This document shows positions 16,191 to 23,995 of a DNA stretch of 64,000 bases, piece by piece. The position numbers and the translations under genes are program-made. The stretch's first letter is position 1. Each line of letters starts with the position of its first letter. Location of the stretch: contig JBKBKB010000004.1 of NCBI GenBank assembly GCA_046294735.1, positions 248,001 to 312,000 of the forward strand, given 5' to 3'. Under the pieces are notes generated by a model, which saw only the letters and a list, made by a program, of their open reading frames with translations, did not search any database and had not been told where the DNA came from. This DNA comes from 34-65-8 sp046294735 (GTDB taxonomy: Bacteria; Pseudomonadota; Alphaproteobacteria; Sphingomonadales; Sphingomonadaceae).

Positions 16191-17090
16191 ATGACAAGTG
16201 AAACAGACAACGCCGCTCCGGCAACGCAAGAAGCCGGAACGGACCATAAGTCAGCGCACGCAGGCAGCGACAAACTGGCAGCCTGGTCTGCCCTGGCACT
16301 GGTCACAGGTCTGGCGGGCGATATTGCGAAACCGGTCGGTAACTACTCGATCTGGCTGCTGGCGCTCGGTGTGTTGGCACTGGCTATCTGCATATCATTG
16401 CGGCGTTTTACCCTGCCGCGCCGCGCCATCCTGCACAGCTCCATATTTTCCGCGATCATGGCCACGATTGTGGCATTGCAGTATTTTTCCCCCGAGGAAC
16501 GGGACGCCTCGGAGCGTGGGTTTGCTGCTGCCTACGTGCCGCTGCTTGCTGCAGCCCAGCCGCATATCCTGCCGCTGACCGAGGCGGAATCAACGCTGCT
16601 CTCATTCAAGAACGCCATTTCCCGCGGGACCGAACAAGACCGGCAGGCCAATGCGCGGACTATTCTCAATGCCACCGAAGACCTTGCCCTGCGCCGTTCC
16701 ATAATTGAGGAACTCGCCCGCTCCAGTGATGCCGGATTGCGCCAGACCGGAATTCTGTACCAGCTGGCCAGCCGCAGGGGAGATCGCTTTCCGCTCATGC
16801 CGATAAACCGGGACGCGAACGACGTACTCACTCGCCGATTGCTGTCATATTCCGTCAGGATCAACAGCGTGAACACGGACACCGGCGCGCTGGACTTGAG
16901 CGGAGATGGCTGGGGCTCGAACGGTACCGTATCCAGACAGGGCATTTCGATGCAGGTCTATATCGATATGCCTGACACCCAGCGGGAATCCATGCTGGTG
17001 GAACTGGCGCTCAACAACGAGCTCAAACTGTTGGGAACCGCCCGGCTGGACGATGGGCAAAAGGTCCCGGTCGAGATGCCGCTGTTCTAG
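16191..17090 (+). CDS. Membrane protein of unknown function
   Basis: 299 residues I cannot assign. After a polar N-terminus there are probably two or three hydrophobic helices (residues ~32-50, YSIWLLALGVLALAICIS at ~52-70, and IFSAIMATIVALQYF at ~84-98). About 200 residues follow: first a helical region (ARTILNATEDLALRRSIIEELARSS), then a short beta-like tail with DTGALDLSGDGWGSNG. GGGGGAAG sits 6 bases before the ATG; a TTG 15 bases earlier is less likely. Codon use is less GC-biased than in the neighbouring rpoH, which may hint at a recent or lineage-specific gene. Confidence 0.6.
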   Translation: MTSETDNAAPATQEAGTDHKSAHAGSDKLAAWSALALVTGLAGDIAKPVGNYSIWLLALGVLALAICISLRRFTLPRRAILHSSIFSAIMATIVALQYFSPEERDASERGFAAAYVPLLAAAQPHILPLTEAESTLLSFKNAISRGTEQDRQANARTILNATEDLALRRSIIEELARSSDAGLRQTGILYQLASRRGDRFPLMPINRDANDVLTRRLLSYSVRINSVNTDTGALDLSGDGWGSNGTVSRQGISMQVYIDMPDTQRESMLVELALNNELKLLGTARLDDGQKVPVEMPLF

Positions 17091-17127
17091 CGGCACTCTG
17101 TGCTCGTGGTGGGCCAGTATCTGGCCG

Positions 17128-17277
17128 TCAGGCGGCAACCGGATCGGGCTTGCTGTCGTTGCTGTCGTTGGCCGACTTGTTGCTGCGGCGCTCGCTCCGC
17201 GCCGCTTCGGCGCAGAGGGCCTTGTCGGCCAGTTCGGGGTTGATGATGTCGCCCCAGCACCAGACATGCTTGGTCAT
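17128..17277 (-). CDS. 49-residue conserved-looking mini-protein
   Basis: A small gene with a strong ribosome site (GAGGAG, 9 bases before ATG at 17277). It encodes a 49-residue hydrophilic protein. The first half is tryptophan/cysteine-containing (MTKHVWCWGDIINPELADKA), with three tryptophan or cysteine residues in a row of eight. The tail is rich in Ser, Asn, Asp and Lys (SNKSANDSNDSKPDP). No signal peptide or membrane segment is present. It lies between the orphan membrane gene and mtgA. No function is known; the evidence is the start signal, intact frame and distinctive N-terminus. Confidence 0.6.
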   Translation of the reverse strand: MTKHVWCWGDIINPELADKALCAEAARSERRSNKSANDSNDSKPDPVAA

Positions 17278-17409
17278 GGGAAAGTCTCCTCGTCGTTAAT
17301 TTCCCCTTACGTCCGCCACCAGACCAAAGGATAGGAAGTTTCGGACAAGGTACCCCGGATGTTAGCCGAGACCATTTGCAAGGCCCGCAATCAACGCTAG
17401 GCGTGGAAC

Positions 17410-18093
17410 ATGCTCAGCGTCATGAGGGTCCTGGCCAAGATCGCCATCTGGTTCGTCGGGCTGAGCCTGGCGCTGGTGCTGCTGTTCCGGTTCGTGCCGC
17501 CCCCGTTCACCGCCACCATGCTGATGGACGGCAACGGTTTTACCCGCGACTGGGAACCGCTCAGCAATATCAACCGCAATCTGGTGACAGCCGTGATCGC
17601 GGCCGAGGACGGCAAGTTCTGCCAGCACAGTGGGTTCGATGCCGAAGCAATCCAGCAGGCGATCGAGGAAAACGCTCAGGTGATGTCAGGTGGGGGCGGC
17701 AGGCTCCGCGGCGGCTCGACCATCAGCCAGCAGACTGCCAAGAACGTGTTCCTGTGGCAGGGCGGCGGCTATGTCCGCAAGGGGTTCGAAGCCTGGTTTA
17801 CTTTTCTGATCGAGCACCTGTGGGGCAAACGCCGGATCATGGAAGTCTACCTCAACGTCGCTGAAACCGGGATCGGCACCTATGGCGCGGAGGCCGGGGC
17901 ACAGCGCTACTTCAACAAGTCTGCCGCCAACCTGACCCGCACCGAAGCCGCCCGTATGGCGGCCGCGCTGCCGCTCCCCAAGAAGCGCTCGGTCACCAAC
18001 CCGTCCGGCTTCACCCGCCGCTATGGCAACACCATTGCCGCGCGCATGGGCGTGGTCCGGCGCGACGGGCTCGACGCCTGCGTGTACGAATAA
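17410..18093 (+). CDS. mtgA: Monofunctional peptidoglycan glycosyltransferase
   Basis: 227-residue GT51 enzyme that polymerises lipid II into glycan strands at the periplasmic face. One N-terminal transmembrane anchor (residues ~7-27, LAKIAIWFVGLSLALVLLF) precedes the catalytic domain. The GT51 motifs are VIAAEDGKFCQHSGFD (catalytic Glu), RGGSTISQQTAKNVFL and KRRIMEVYLNVAETG. There is no transpeptidase domain, so it is MtgA rather than a class A PBP. It may be co-transcribed with the CDF transporter 4 bases downstream. Confidence 0.95.
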   Translation: MLSVMRVLAKIAIWFVGLSLALVLLFRFVPPPFTATMLMDGNGFTRDWEPLSNINRNLVTAVIAAEDGKFCQHSGFDAEAIQQAIEENAQVMSGGGGRLRGGSTISQQTAKNVFLWQGGGYVRKGFEAWFTFLIEHLWGKRRIMEVYLNVAETGIGTYGAEAGAQRYFNKSAANLTRTEAARMAAALPLPKKRSVTNPSGFTRRYGNTIAARMGVVRRDGLDACVYE

Positions 18094-18097
18094 CGCG

Positions 18098-19021
18098 ATG
18101 GGGGGCGCACACCATCATCGGCATGGACATGAGCACGGGCATGACCATGCACACAGCCATGCCCCGACCAGCTTCGGCCGGGCGTTTTTGATCGGGATCG
18201 TGCTCAACAGCGCCTTCGTGGTGACCGAGGCCAGTTACGGCATCCTGTCGGGTTCGATGGCGCTGGTGGCCGATGCCGGACACAATCTGTCGGACGTCCT
18301 GGCCCTGCTGCTGGCATGGGGCGCCAGCGTGGCCGCCACCCGACCGGCCCGCCCGCACTACACCTATGGCTACAAGAGCTCGACCATCCTCGCCGCGCTG
18401 GCCAATGCCGGGCTGCTGATGGTGGCGATTGGGGCGATCCTGTTCGAAACCGTCCGCCGGATGTTCGATCCGCCAGCGGTCGAGGGCACGACCATGGTTG
18501 TGGTGGCGAGCATCGGCATCGCCATCAACACCTTCACCGCGCTGCTGTTCCTGCGCGGACGGCATCATGACCTGAACATCCGCGGGGCGTTCCTGCACAT
18601 GGCGGCCGACGCGCTGGTCTCGGCCGGGGTGGTGGTGGCCGGCCTCGCCATCCTGTGGACTGGCGAGCGGTGGATCGATCCCGTTACCAGCCTGTTTATC
18701 GTGACCGTGATCGCCTGGGGAACCTGGGGGCTGACGCGCGATAGTGTGCGGCTGGGCCTGAACGGCGTCCCTCAGGGCGTCGACGAGCAGGCGGTGCAGG
18801 TCTATCTCGCCGGGCAGCCGGGGGTCGAGGCCGTGCATGACCTGCATATCTGGCCAATGAGCACCACGGAAACGGCATTAACCGCGCACGTGCTTATGCC
18901 TGGCGGTCACCCCGGCGATGCATTCCTTGATGAAATATCCCGGGAACTAGGCAGGCAGTTCAGCATTGGGCATGTGACCCTACAGATCGTGCGTGAACGA
19001 GGCTGCGGAACCGGATGCTAA
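18098..19021 (+). CDS. Cation diffusion facilitator metal exporter
   Basis: 307 residues, CDF family, exporting zinc or a similar divalent metal in exchange for protons. A histidine-rich cytosolic N-terminus (HHHRHGHEHGHDHAHSH) precedes six helices. The metal site is visible in helices 2 and 5: SMALVADAGHNLSDVLALLL and HMAADALVSAGVVV. The HD/HD pattern points to Zn2+ as in CzcD/ZitB. The C-terminal CTD contains VEAVHDLHIWPMSTTETALTAH. The ATG at 18098 is chosen because it starts the His-rich stretch. An ECF sigma gene follows 4 bases after the stop. Confidence 0.9.
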   Translation: MGGAHHHRHGHEHGHDHAHSHAPTSFGRAFLIGIVLNSAFVVTEASYGILSGSMALVADAGHNLSDVLALLLAWGASVAATRPARPHYTYGYKSSTILAALANAGLLMVAIGAILFETVRRMFDPPAVEGTTMVVVASIGIAINTFTALLFLRGRHHDLNIRGAFLHMAADALVSAGVVVAGLAILWTGERWIDPVTSLFIVTVIAWGTWGLTRDSVRLGLNGVPQGVDEQAVQVYLAGQPGVEAVHDLHIWPMSTTETALTAHVLMPGGHPGDAFLDEISRELGRQFSIGHVTLQIVRERGCGTGC

Positions 19022-19025
19022 TCGA

Positions 19026-19592
19026 ATGACTGCGGCTGACGCTTCGCGCGAACGTCTGAAAAGTGCGATGATCCGCCTTGCCAATGGCGATCCGGCGGCG
19101 CTGGAGGAGATTTATCGCGCCACATCGGTGAAGCTTTTCGGCATCTGCTATCGTATCTTGGGCGACCGAAAGGAAGCCGAAGACGCATTGCAGGAAGTTT
19201 ATGTCAATCTGTGGCGCCGGGCCGACCGGTACGATCCGGACCGCGCCAGCCCGATTTCGTGGCTGGCGGTGTTCGCGCGCAACCGTGCAATCGATCGGCT
19301 GCGTTCCGGCCGGGTCACACGCGTAGCCGCCCCGCTCGAAGCAGCCGCAGGGGTGCCTGATGCCGCCCCGCTGGCGGAAGACTTGCTGATCGACGCCGAA
19401 CGCAGTGCCCGAGTCCACCACTGCCTTGACCACCTCGACCACAACCAGCGCGACAACATCCGCGCCGCGTTCTTCGAGGGGCGCACTTACGCCGACCTGG
19501 CTGAAGCACAGGACGTCCCGCTGGGAACCATGAAAAGCTGGATCCGGCGCGGCATGCTGCGGCTCAAGGCCTGTCTGGAGGACGCGGCATGA
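19026..19592 (+). CDS. ECF-type RNA polymerase sigma factor (SigK-like arrangement)
   Basis: 188-residue group 4 sigma factor with region 2 (LFGICYRILGDRKEAEDALQ, then ISWLAVFARNRAIDRLR) and region 4 (LDHLDHNQRDNIRAAFFEGRTY, then PLGTMKSWIRRGMLRLK). There is no sigma region 3. A GTG at 18993, overlapping the CDF gene, is an alternative start adding 11 residues. It overlaps the next gene by ATGA, and that gene encodes an RskA-like anti-sigma factor, so the sigma is presumably held inactive at the membrane. The inducing signal is unknown; the fasciclin gene downstream is a likely target. Confidence 0.92.
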   Translation: MTAADASRERLKSAMIRLANGDPAALEEIYRATSVKLFGICYRILGDRKEAEDALQEVYVNLWRRADRYDPDRASPISWLAVFARNRAIDRLRSGRVTRVAAPLEAAAGVPDAAPLAEDLLIDAERSARVHHCLDHLDHNQRDNIRAAFFEGRTYADLAEAQDVPLGTMKSWIRRGMLRLKACLEDAA

Positions 19593-20287
19593 CCGAACGG
19601 GAACAGCTTGCCGCCGAATATGCGCTTGGCCTGCTTGAAGGCGAGGACCTGCTCGCCGCGCGCGGACGGATGGCGAACGACCCGGACTTCGCCGCCGCTG
19701 TGGCATTCTGGGAAGTCCGTCTGGCCCCGTTGCTGGACGAGATTGCCGGAGCGGTGCCCGACGAAACGGTGTGGAACCGGATCGCGGCAGAAATCGAGAA
19801 AATGCCTGGCGGCGAACTGGTCTCGCTCAAGGCGCGGGTTCGCTTCTGGCAGCGCGCAGCGGCCGGCGCGGCGATGGCGGCGACCGGGGCGATTGCCCTG
19901 CTGGTGCTTCAGCCGCAGACGGCACCGCCAGTCGTTCCGGCGGATGCCGCCGGGCCGCTGGTGGCCTCGATCCCGATCGGTGATACGCCGCTGCGCCTGG
20001 GCGTGACCTACCTGCCCGACCGGCGGGAGATGCTGGTGTCCGCCAGCGGCCTCTCTGCCGACGGGGTGCATGACCATGAGCTGTGGCTGGTCCCGTCGGA
20101 AGGGGAACTGCGTTCGCTGGGCGTGGTCCGTCCCGGCGAAGAAGCCCGCGTCCAGCTGACCCCGGAACTGGCTGGGATGATCCGAGACGGCATTCCCATG
20201 GTCCTGACCCGCGAACCGCTGGGCGGCAAGCCTGCGGGGCAGAGCGCCGGGCCGGTCGTCGCCGAAGGCGCTTTCCGCACCATCTGA
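19589..20287 (+). CDS. RskA-type membrane anti-sigma factor
   Basis: 232 residues. The cytoplasmic anti-sigma domain (TEREQLAAEYALGLLEGEDL...DPDFAAAVAFWEVRLAPLLD) lacks the zinc-binding HxxxCxxC motif, as in RskA. One transmembrane helix at ~residues 90-108 is followed by a periplasmic RskA domain (GVHDHELWLVPSEGELRSLG). Such proteins are cut by regulated proteolysis to free the sigma factor. It starts within the sigma gene stop (ATGA). The fasciclin protein begins 96 bases downstream. Confidence 0.9.
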   Translation: MTEREQLAAEYALGLLEGEDLLAARGRMANDPDFAAAVAFWEVRLAPLLDEIAGAVPDETVWNRIAAEIEKMPGGELVSLKARVRFWQRAAAGAAMAATGAIALLVLQPQTAPPVVPADAAGPLVASIPIGDTPLRLGVTYLPDRREMLVSASGLSADGVHDHELWLVPSEGELRSLGVVRPGEEARVQLTPELAGMIRDGIPMVLTREPLGGKPAGQSAGPVVAEGAFRTI

Positions 20288-20383
20288 ACTTTTTCTGGTT
20301 CCGGGGTGCATCCGCACCGCCGGGGCCTGCGTAACTCCTCGTGACAAGCAGGACGGGGCTTGTTCCCACTGAAGGAGTTTCCG

Positions 20384-20950
20384 ATGCCGAAAATGACCAC
20401 TTTCAAGGCCGCCTCGCTAGCCGCCGTTGCTGCCATGGGCACCTTTGCCATCACCACCGCAGCGCCGCTGCTGGCGCATGATCACATAGCTGCCGCCAAG
20501 GACGCGCCGAACATCGTATCGATCGCGCAGAGCACCGGCGTTCACGGCACCCTGGTTGCCGCAGTTCAGGCTGCCGGACTGGTCGAGACCCTCTCCGGCC
20601 CCGGTCCGTTCACCGTCTTCGCCCCGGTCGATGAAGCCTTCGCCGCGCTGCCCGATGGCACCGTAGCCACCCTGCTGAAGCCGGAAAACAAGGGCACGCT
20701 GGCCAAGGTGCTGACCTATCATGCGGTGGCCGGCAAGGTGATGGCCGCTGACGTGGTCAAGCTGATCGAGGCCGGTGGCGGCACCGCCACGATCGACACC
20801 GTGGCCGGTCAGAAGCTGACTGCGCAGCTGGTAGGCGGGAAGGTAGTGATCACCGATGCCGCCGGACGCCAGAGCACGGTTGTCCAGACCGACGTCAAGG
20901 CATCGAACGGGGTGATTCACGTGACCGACGGGGTTTTCCTGCCCGCCTGA
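20384..20950 (+). CDS. Secreted fasciclin (FAS1) domain protein
   Basis: 188 residues. A signal peptide (about residues 1-30, ending near PLLA-HDH) precedes a single FAS1 domain. Its two hallmark boxes are present: GPFTVFAPVDEAFAALPDGT (H1) and the late VIHVTDGVFLPA (H2), with YH in VLTYHAVAGKV. FAS1 proteins act in adhesion or envelope interactions. GAAGGAG lies 7 bases before the ATG at 20384, preferred over the one 24 bases earlier. A strong terminator follows. It stands directly after the ECF sigma/anti-sigma pair, as in the mycobacterial sigK-rskA/mpt70 locus. Confidence 0.92.
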   Translation: MPKMTTFKAASLAAVAAMGTFAITTAAPLLAHDHIAAAKDAPNIVSIAQSTGVHGTLVAAVQAAGLVETLSGPGPFTVFAPVDEAFAALPDGTVATLLKPENKGTLAKVLTYHAVAGKVMAADVVKLIEAGGGTATIDTVAGQKLTAQLVGGKVVITDAAGRQSTVVQTDVKASNGVIHVTDGVFLPA

Positions 20951-21017
20951 TCGCCCGACCAACACTTCCCCAAGGCGCCGCTACCCTGCACCCCCCTCAC
21001 TGGCGGCGCCCACTCGG

Positions 21018-21054
21018 CCCCGCCCGGCAATTCCTCCTGCCGGGCGGGGTTTTT
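21018..21054 (+). terminator. Strong rho-independent terminator after the fasciclin gene
   Basis: CCCCGCCCGGCA (21018-21029) pairs perfectly with TGCCGGGCGGGG (21038-21049) around an ATTCCTCC loop, followed by TTTTT. It closes the mtgA-CDF-sigma-fasciclin side of the region. Confidence 0.92.
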
Positions 21055-21150
21055 AGCGCTTGGGCGCGCCCGGCAGGCGAATGGTGTAACGGGCTGAGCG
21101 TGAAAATGATAACTTATGACGAGTTTGCTTCGCGGGGGGGCTTCGACATC

Positions 21151-22497
21151 ATGCTACGATTACGGCGCAGCGGCGCGACCGCTGTCTTGGCCGGTCTGCT
21201 GACCGGAGCAGCTGTGTCAGGTGCGGCCAGCGCGCAGGCACCAGGGCAACGCTGGCAAGTTTCACAAGCCGATTCCAATCAGCCACCGATTGCAATCGTT
21301 CCGGGAAATGGTGCGATCGTCGGCATGGGTCTTTCATGCGATCAGACCCAGGCTTTCGTGCTCGTCACGCTGGTGCGATCGATCGGTAGCGGTATGGCCG
21401 CTGGCGCGCTGGTAGTGGACGGAACCAGTTATCCGGTTACTTTCAATGTGGTCGGTCAACCCTCAAGGCTGTTCGGCCCGGTTGCCGATCAAAAGCTGAT
21501 CACCGCCCTTGCTGGCGGGAAAAACGTGGCGATTACGGTCAATGGTAAGGCGATCGGAACGCTTCCTCTGACCGGCTCTTCTCAAGCGCTCTCTCAGGCT
21601 CTGTCAGGTTGCTGGCAGAACCCGGCGGCGGCACGGCCTGTAGCCCAAGCGGAGGTGGTGGCCTTGCAGTTCGGCGATGGTCCGCCTCCGATTGTCTCGC
21701 CGACCGATCGCACCGCCATTATGCGATCTGCCGGTTTCAGCCAACGCCGGGGCAAATGGACCGCTTGCGAAGGTGAGGAAACCGGAGATATCGCCGCGTT
21801 GCAGGATCTCAACGGCGATGGCCAGCCCGAAGCGCTGGTGATGAGTTACGGCACTGCCTGCCGCGGCTTCACCGGATCGGGCTTCGCCTTGCTGACCCGG
21901 GCGGGCGGGATCTGGGAGGTTGTCGCGGAGTCGACCGGCATTCCTTCGCTCTATCGTAACGACGCGAGCGGCTGGCCCGATATCGAGATCGGCGGACCGG
22001 GCACGGATTGCTTCCCGCTGCTGCGCTGGGACGGGACCCGCTATATGCGTGCAGGCACATCGCTTTCGGGCAATATCTGCACGCTCGAACCGCAATTTGC
22101 CGCCAGTCCGGTTTCTGCTGCAACGCCCCTACCCGCGCAAACACCCGCAGCGGGCCCGGCTGGCATCCTGGGGCAGGTGCCGGTCAGGCTTGGCTATTAC
22201 GTCCGCATGGGCGCAAAATGCGCCGCGCCTACCTATCTCTACAAGTTCGAACGATCGCGGCATCTGGAGATTGTGCCTGAGAAAAACCGCGTGGATGTTC
22301 TTGTGTACAAATATGGCGGGGTGATCAGCCAGAAGGACGGGGCCTACCAAATCTCTATCGCCAACCCCGGCCCGGAAGATTTCCCGAGCCTTGGCATCAG
22401 GCCGATGGGAGGTGGGGGCCTTGACCTGCTTTATCAGGGGACCACATCACTCATCCATTGTCCGGACGAACAAATACCGGCACGGCTGAGGCGCTAG
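21151..22497 (+). CDS. Exported protein of unknown function
   Basis: 448 residues I do not recognise. A signal peptide (MLRLRRSGATAVLAGLLTGA...ASA-QAPG) is followed by an N-terminal region of ~150 residues with beta-like pattern (SGMAAGALVVDGTSYPVTFN). A middle domain carries DLNGDGQPEALVMSYG, an FG-GAP/EF-hand-like acidic loop. A Pro/Ala linker near residue 335 leads to a C-terminal domain. The ATG at 21151 has a G-rich stretch before it and starts the signal peptide; an upstream ATG at 21100 gives a poor leader. Codon use is somewhat more AT-tolerant than in the flanking genes. Confidence 0.6.
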   Translation: MLRLRRSGATAVLAGLLTGAAVSGAASAQAPGQRWQVSQADSNQPPIAIVPGNGAIVGMGLSCDQTQAFVLVTLVRSIGSGMAAGALVVDGTSYPVTFNVVGQPSRLFGPVADQKLITALAGGKNVAITVNGKAIGTLPLTGSSQALSQALSGCWQNPAAARPVAQAEVVALQFGDGPPPIVSPTDRTAIMRSAGFSQRRGKWTACEGEETGDIAALQDLNGDGQPEALVMSYGTACRGFTGSGFALLTRAGGIWEVVAESTGIPSLYRNDASGWPDIEIGGPGTDCFPLLRWDGTRYMRAGTSLSGNICTLEPQFAASPVSAATPLPAQTPAAGPAGILGQVPVRLGYYVRMGAKCAAPTYLYKFERSRHLEIVPEKNRVDVLVYKYGGVISQKDGAYQISIANPGPEDFPSLGIRPMGGGGLDLLYQGTTSLIHCPDEQIPARLRR

Positions 22498-22520
22498 AAC
22501 GCCCCGATTGAGGCGTCGGC

Positions 22521-22541
22521 GTAGAGGGTAGAGGGTAGAGG
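22521..22541. repeat. Three tandem copies of a 7-mer beside clpX
   Basis: GTAGAGG is repeated three times without error (22521-22527, 22528-22534, 22535-22541), ending 4 bases from the clpX stop. A weak ACGCC/GGCGT hairpin (22499-22516) precedes it. It is probably a slippage-prone spacer between the convergent genes. Confidence 0.85.
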
Positions 22542-22545
22542 CGGA

Positions 22546-23811
22546 TTACGCTGCCTCTTCCTTCGACGCTTCGCCCCCGTGGACGCGGATCGGTTCCTTC
22601 TTGCCCGCGACCACATCGGCATCGACCACGATCTCGGTCACATCATCGAGATCGGGCAGGTCGAACATCGTGTCCAGCAGGATACCCTCGACGATCGAAC
22701 GCAGGCCGCGTGCGCCGGTCTTGCGCTTGATCGCCTTCTCGGCAACCGCCTGGAGCGCATCGTCAGTGAAGGTCAGTTCCACATCTTCCAGCTCGAACAG
22801 CTTGCGGTACTGCTTCACGATCGCGTTTTTTGGCTCGGTCAGGATCTGCACCAGCGCCGGCACGTCAAGATCGTGCAAGGTGGCGATCACCGGTAGGCGG
22901 CCGACGAATTCGGGGATCAGGCCAAACTTGAGCAGGTCCTCCGGCTCGCTCTTCTCCAGCAGTTCGCCCACCCGGCGCTTGTCCGGATCAGCGACATGCG
23001 CGCCGAAGCCGATGCTGCGCTTCTGCAACCGGTCACCGATAATCTTGTCGAGGCCCGCAAAGGCACCGCCGCAGATGAACAGGATGTTGGTGGTGTCGAC
23101 CTGCAGGAATTCCTGCTGCGGATGCTTGCGCCCGCCCTGCGGCGGGACCGAGGCCGTGGTGCCTTCCATCAGTTTGAGCAGCGCCTGCTGCACGCCTTCG
23201 CCGCTCACGTCGCGGGTGATCGAGGGGTTCTCCGCCTTGCGGGTAATCTTGTCGATTTCGTCGATGTAGACGATCCCCTGTTGCGCCTTATCGACGTTGT
23301 AGTCGCTCGCCTGGAGCAGCTTGAGGATAATGTTCTCCACGTCCTCGCCCACGTAACCAGCCTCGGTCAGTGTGGTCGCATCGGCCATGGTGAAAGGCAC
23401 GTCGAAGGTCTTGGCCAGCGTCTGGGCCAGCAGCGTCTTGCCCGAACCGGTCGGCCCGACCAGCAGGATATTCGACTTCTGCAGCTCGACATCGCCGCCC
23501 TTGCCGCTGTGCTTGAGGCGCTTGTAATGGTTGTGCACCGCGACCGAGAGCACGCGCTTGGCCCGGTCCTGACCGATCACATAATCATTGAGCGTGGTGA
23601 AGATATCCATCGGGGTCGGCACTTCGCCGTCCTTGCGCCCGCTCAGGCCCGCCTTGGTTTCCTCACGAATGATGTCGTTGCACAGTTCGACGCATTCATC
23701 GCAGATGAACACGGTCGGGCCTGCGATAAGCTTACGCACTTCGTGCTGCGACTTCCCGCAGAAGCTGCAGTACAGGGTGCTCTTGCTGTCGGTTCCGCTC
23801 AATTTTGTCAT
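22546..23811 (-). CDS. clpX: ATP-dependent Clp protease ATP-binding subunit ClpX
   Basis: 421-residue AAA+ unfoldase that delivers substrates to ClpP. The N-terminal C4 zinc domain is visible (LYCSFCGKSQHEV; FICDECVELCNDI). The AAA+ core has Walker A GPTGSGKTLLAQTLA, Walker B IVYIDEID and the IGF loop RSIGFGAHV; the pore loop is GYVGED. In alphaproteobacteria ClpXP degrades CtrA and other cell-cycle factors, which gives a functional link with ChpT upstream in the window. It lies 184 bases after clpP on the same strand and may also have its own promoter. Confidence 0.97.
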   Translation of the reverse strand: MTKLSGTDSKSTLYCSFCGKSQHEVRKLIAGPTVFICDECVELCNDIIREETKAGLSGRKDGEVPTPMDIFTTLNDYVIGQDRAKRVLSVAVHNHYKRLKHSGKGGDVELQKSNILLVGPTGSGKTLLAQTLAKTFDVPFTMADATTLTEAGYVGEDVENIILKLLQASDYNVDKAQQGIVYIDEIDKITRKAENPSITRDVSGEGVQQALLKLMEGTTASVPPQGGRKHPQQEFLQVDTTNILFICGGAFAGLDKIIGDRLQKRSIGFGAHVADPDKRRVGELLEKSEPEDLLKFGLIPEFVGRLPVIATLHDLDVPALVQILTEPKNAIVKQYRKLFELEDVELTFTDDALQAVAEKAIKRKTGARGLRSIVEGILLDTMFDLPDLDDVTEIVVDADVVAGKKEPIRVHGGEASKEEAA

Positions 23812-23967
23812 TTCCCGTCAGGTTCCGATCCCATGGCGGACACATTTCCGTCAGGGGATTCGTCCGGTTGTAAGCCCGGATGGACATTAATCAACAGCCT
23901 GCGTCTAGGACAGGCGCCTCGCTATAAGCTGAAATGGCAGGGTTGCCGAAAAGCTACAGTTAACGTC

Positions 23968-23981
23968 CCGCCCCGGGGCGG
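23968..23981. repeat. GC-rich palindrome between clpP and clpX
   Basis: CCGCCCCGGGGCGG is a perfect 14-bp palindrome about 15 bases after the clpP stop. There is no T run on the minus strand, so it is at best a partial terminator or RNA-stabilising hairpin between the two genes. Confidence 0.4.
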
Positions 23982-23995
23982 AACGCCGCTCCAAC

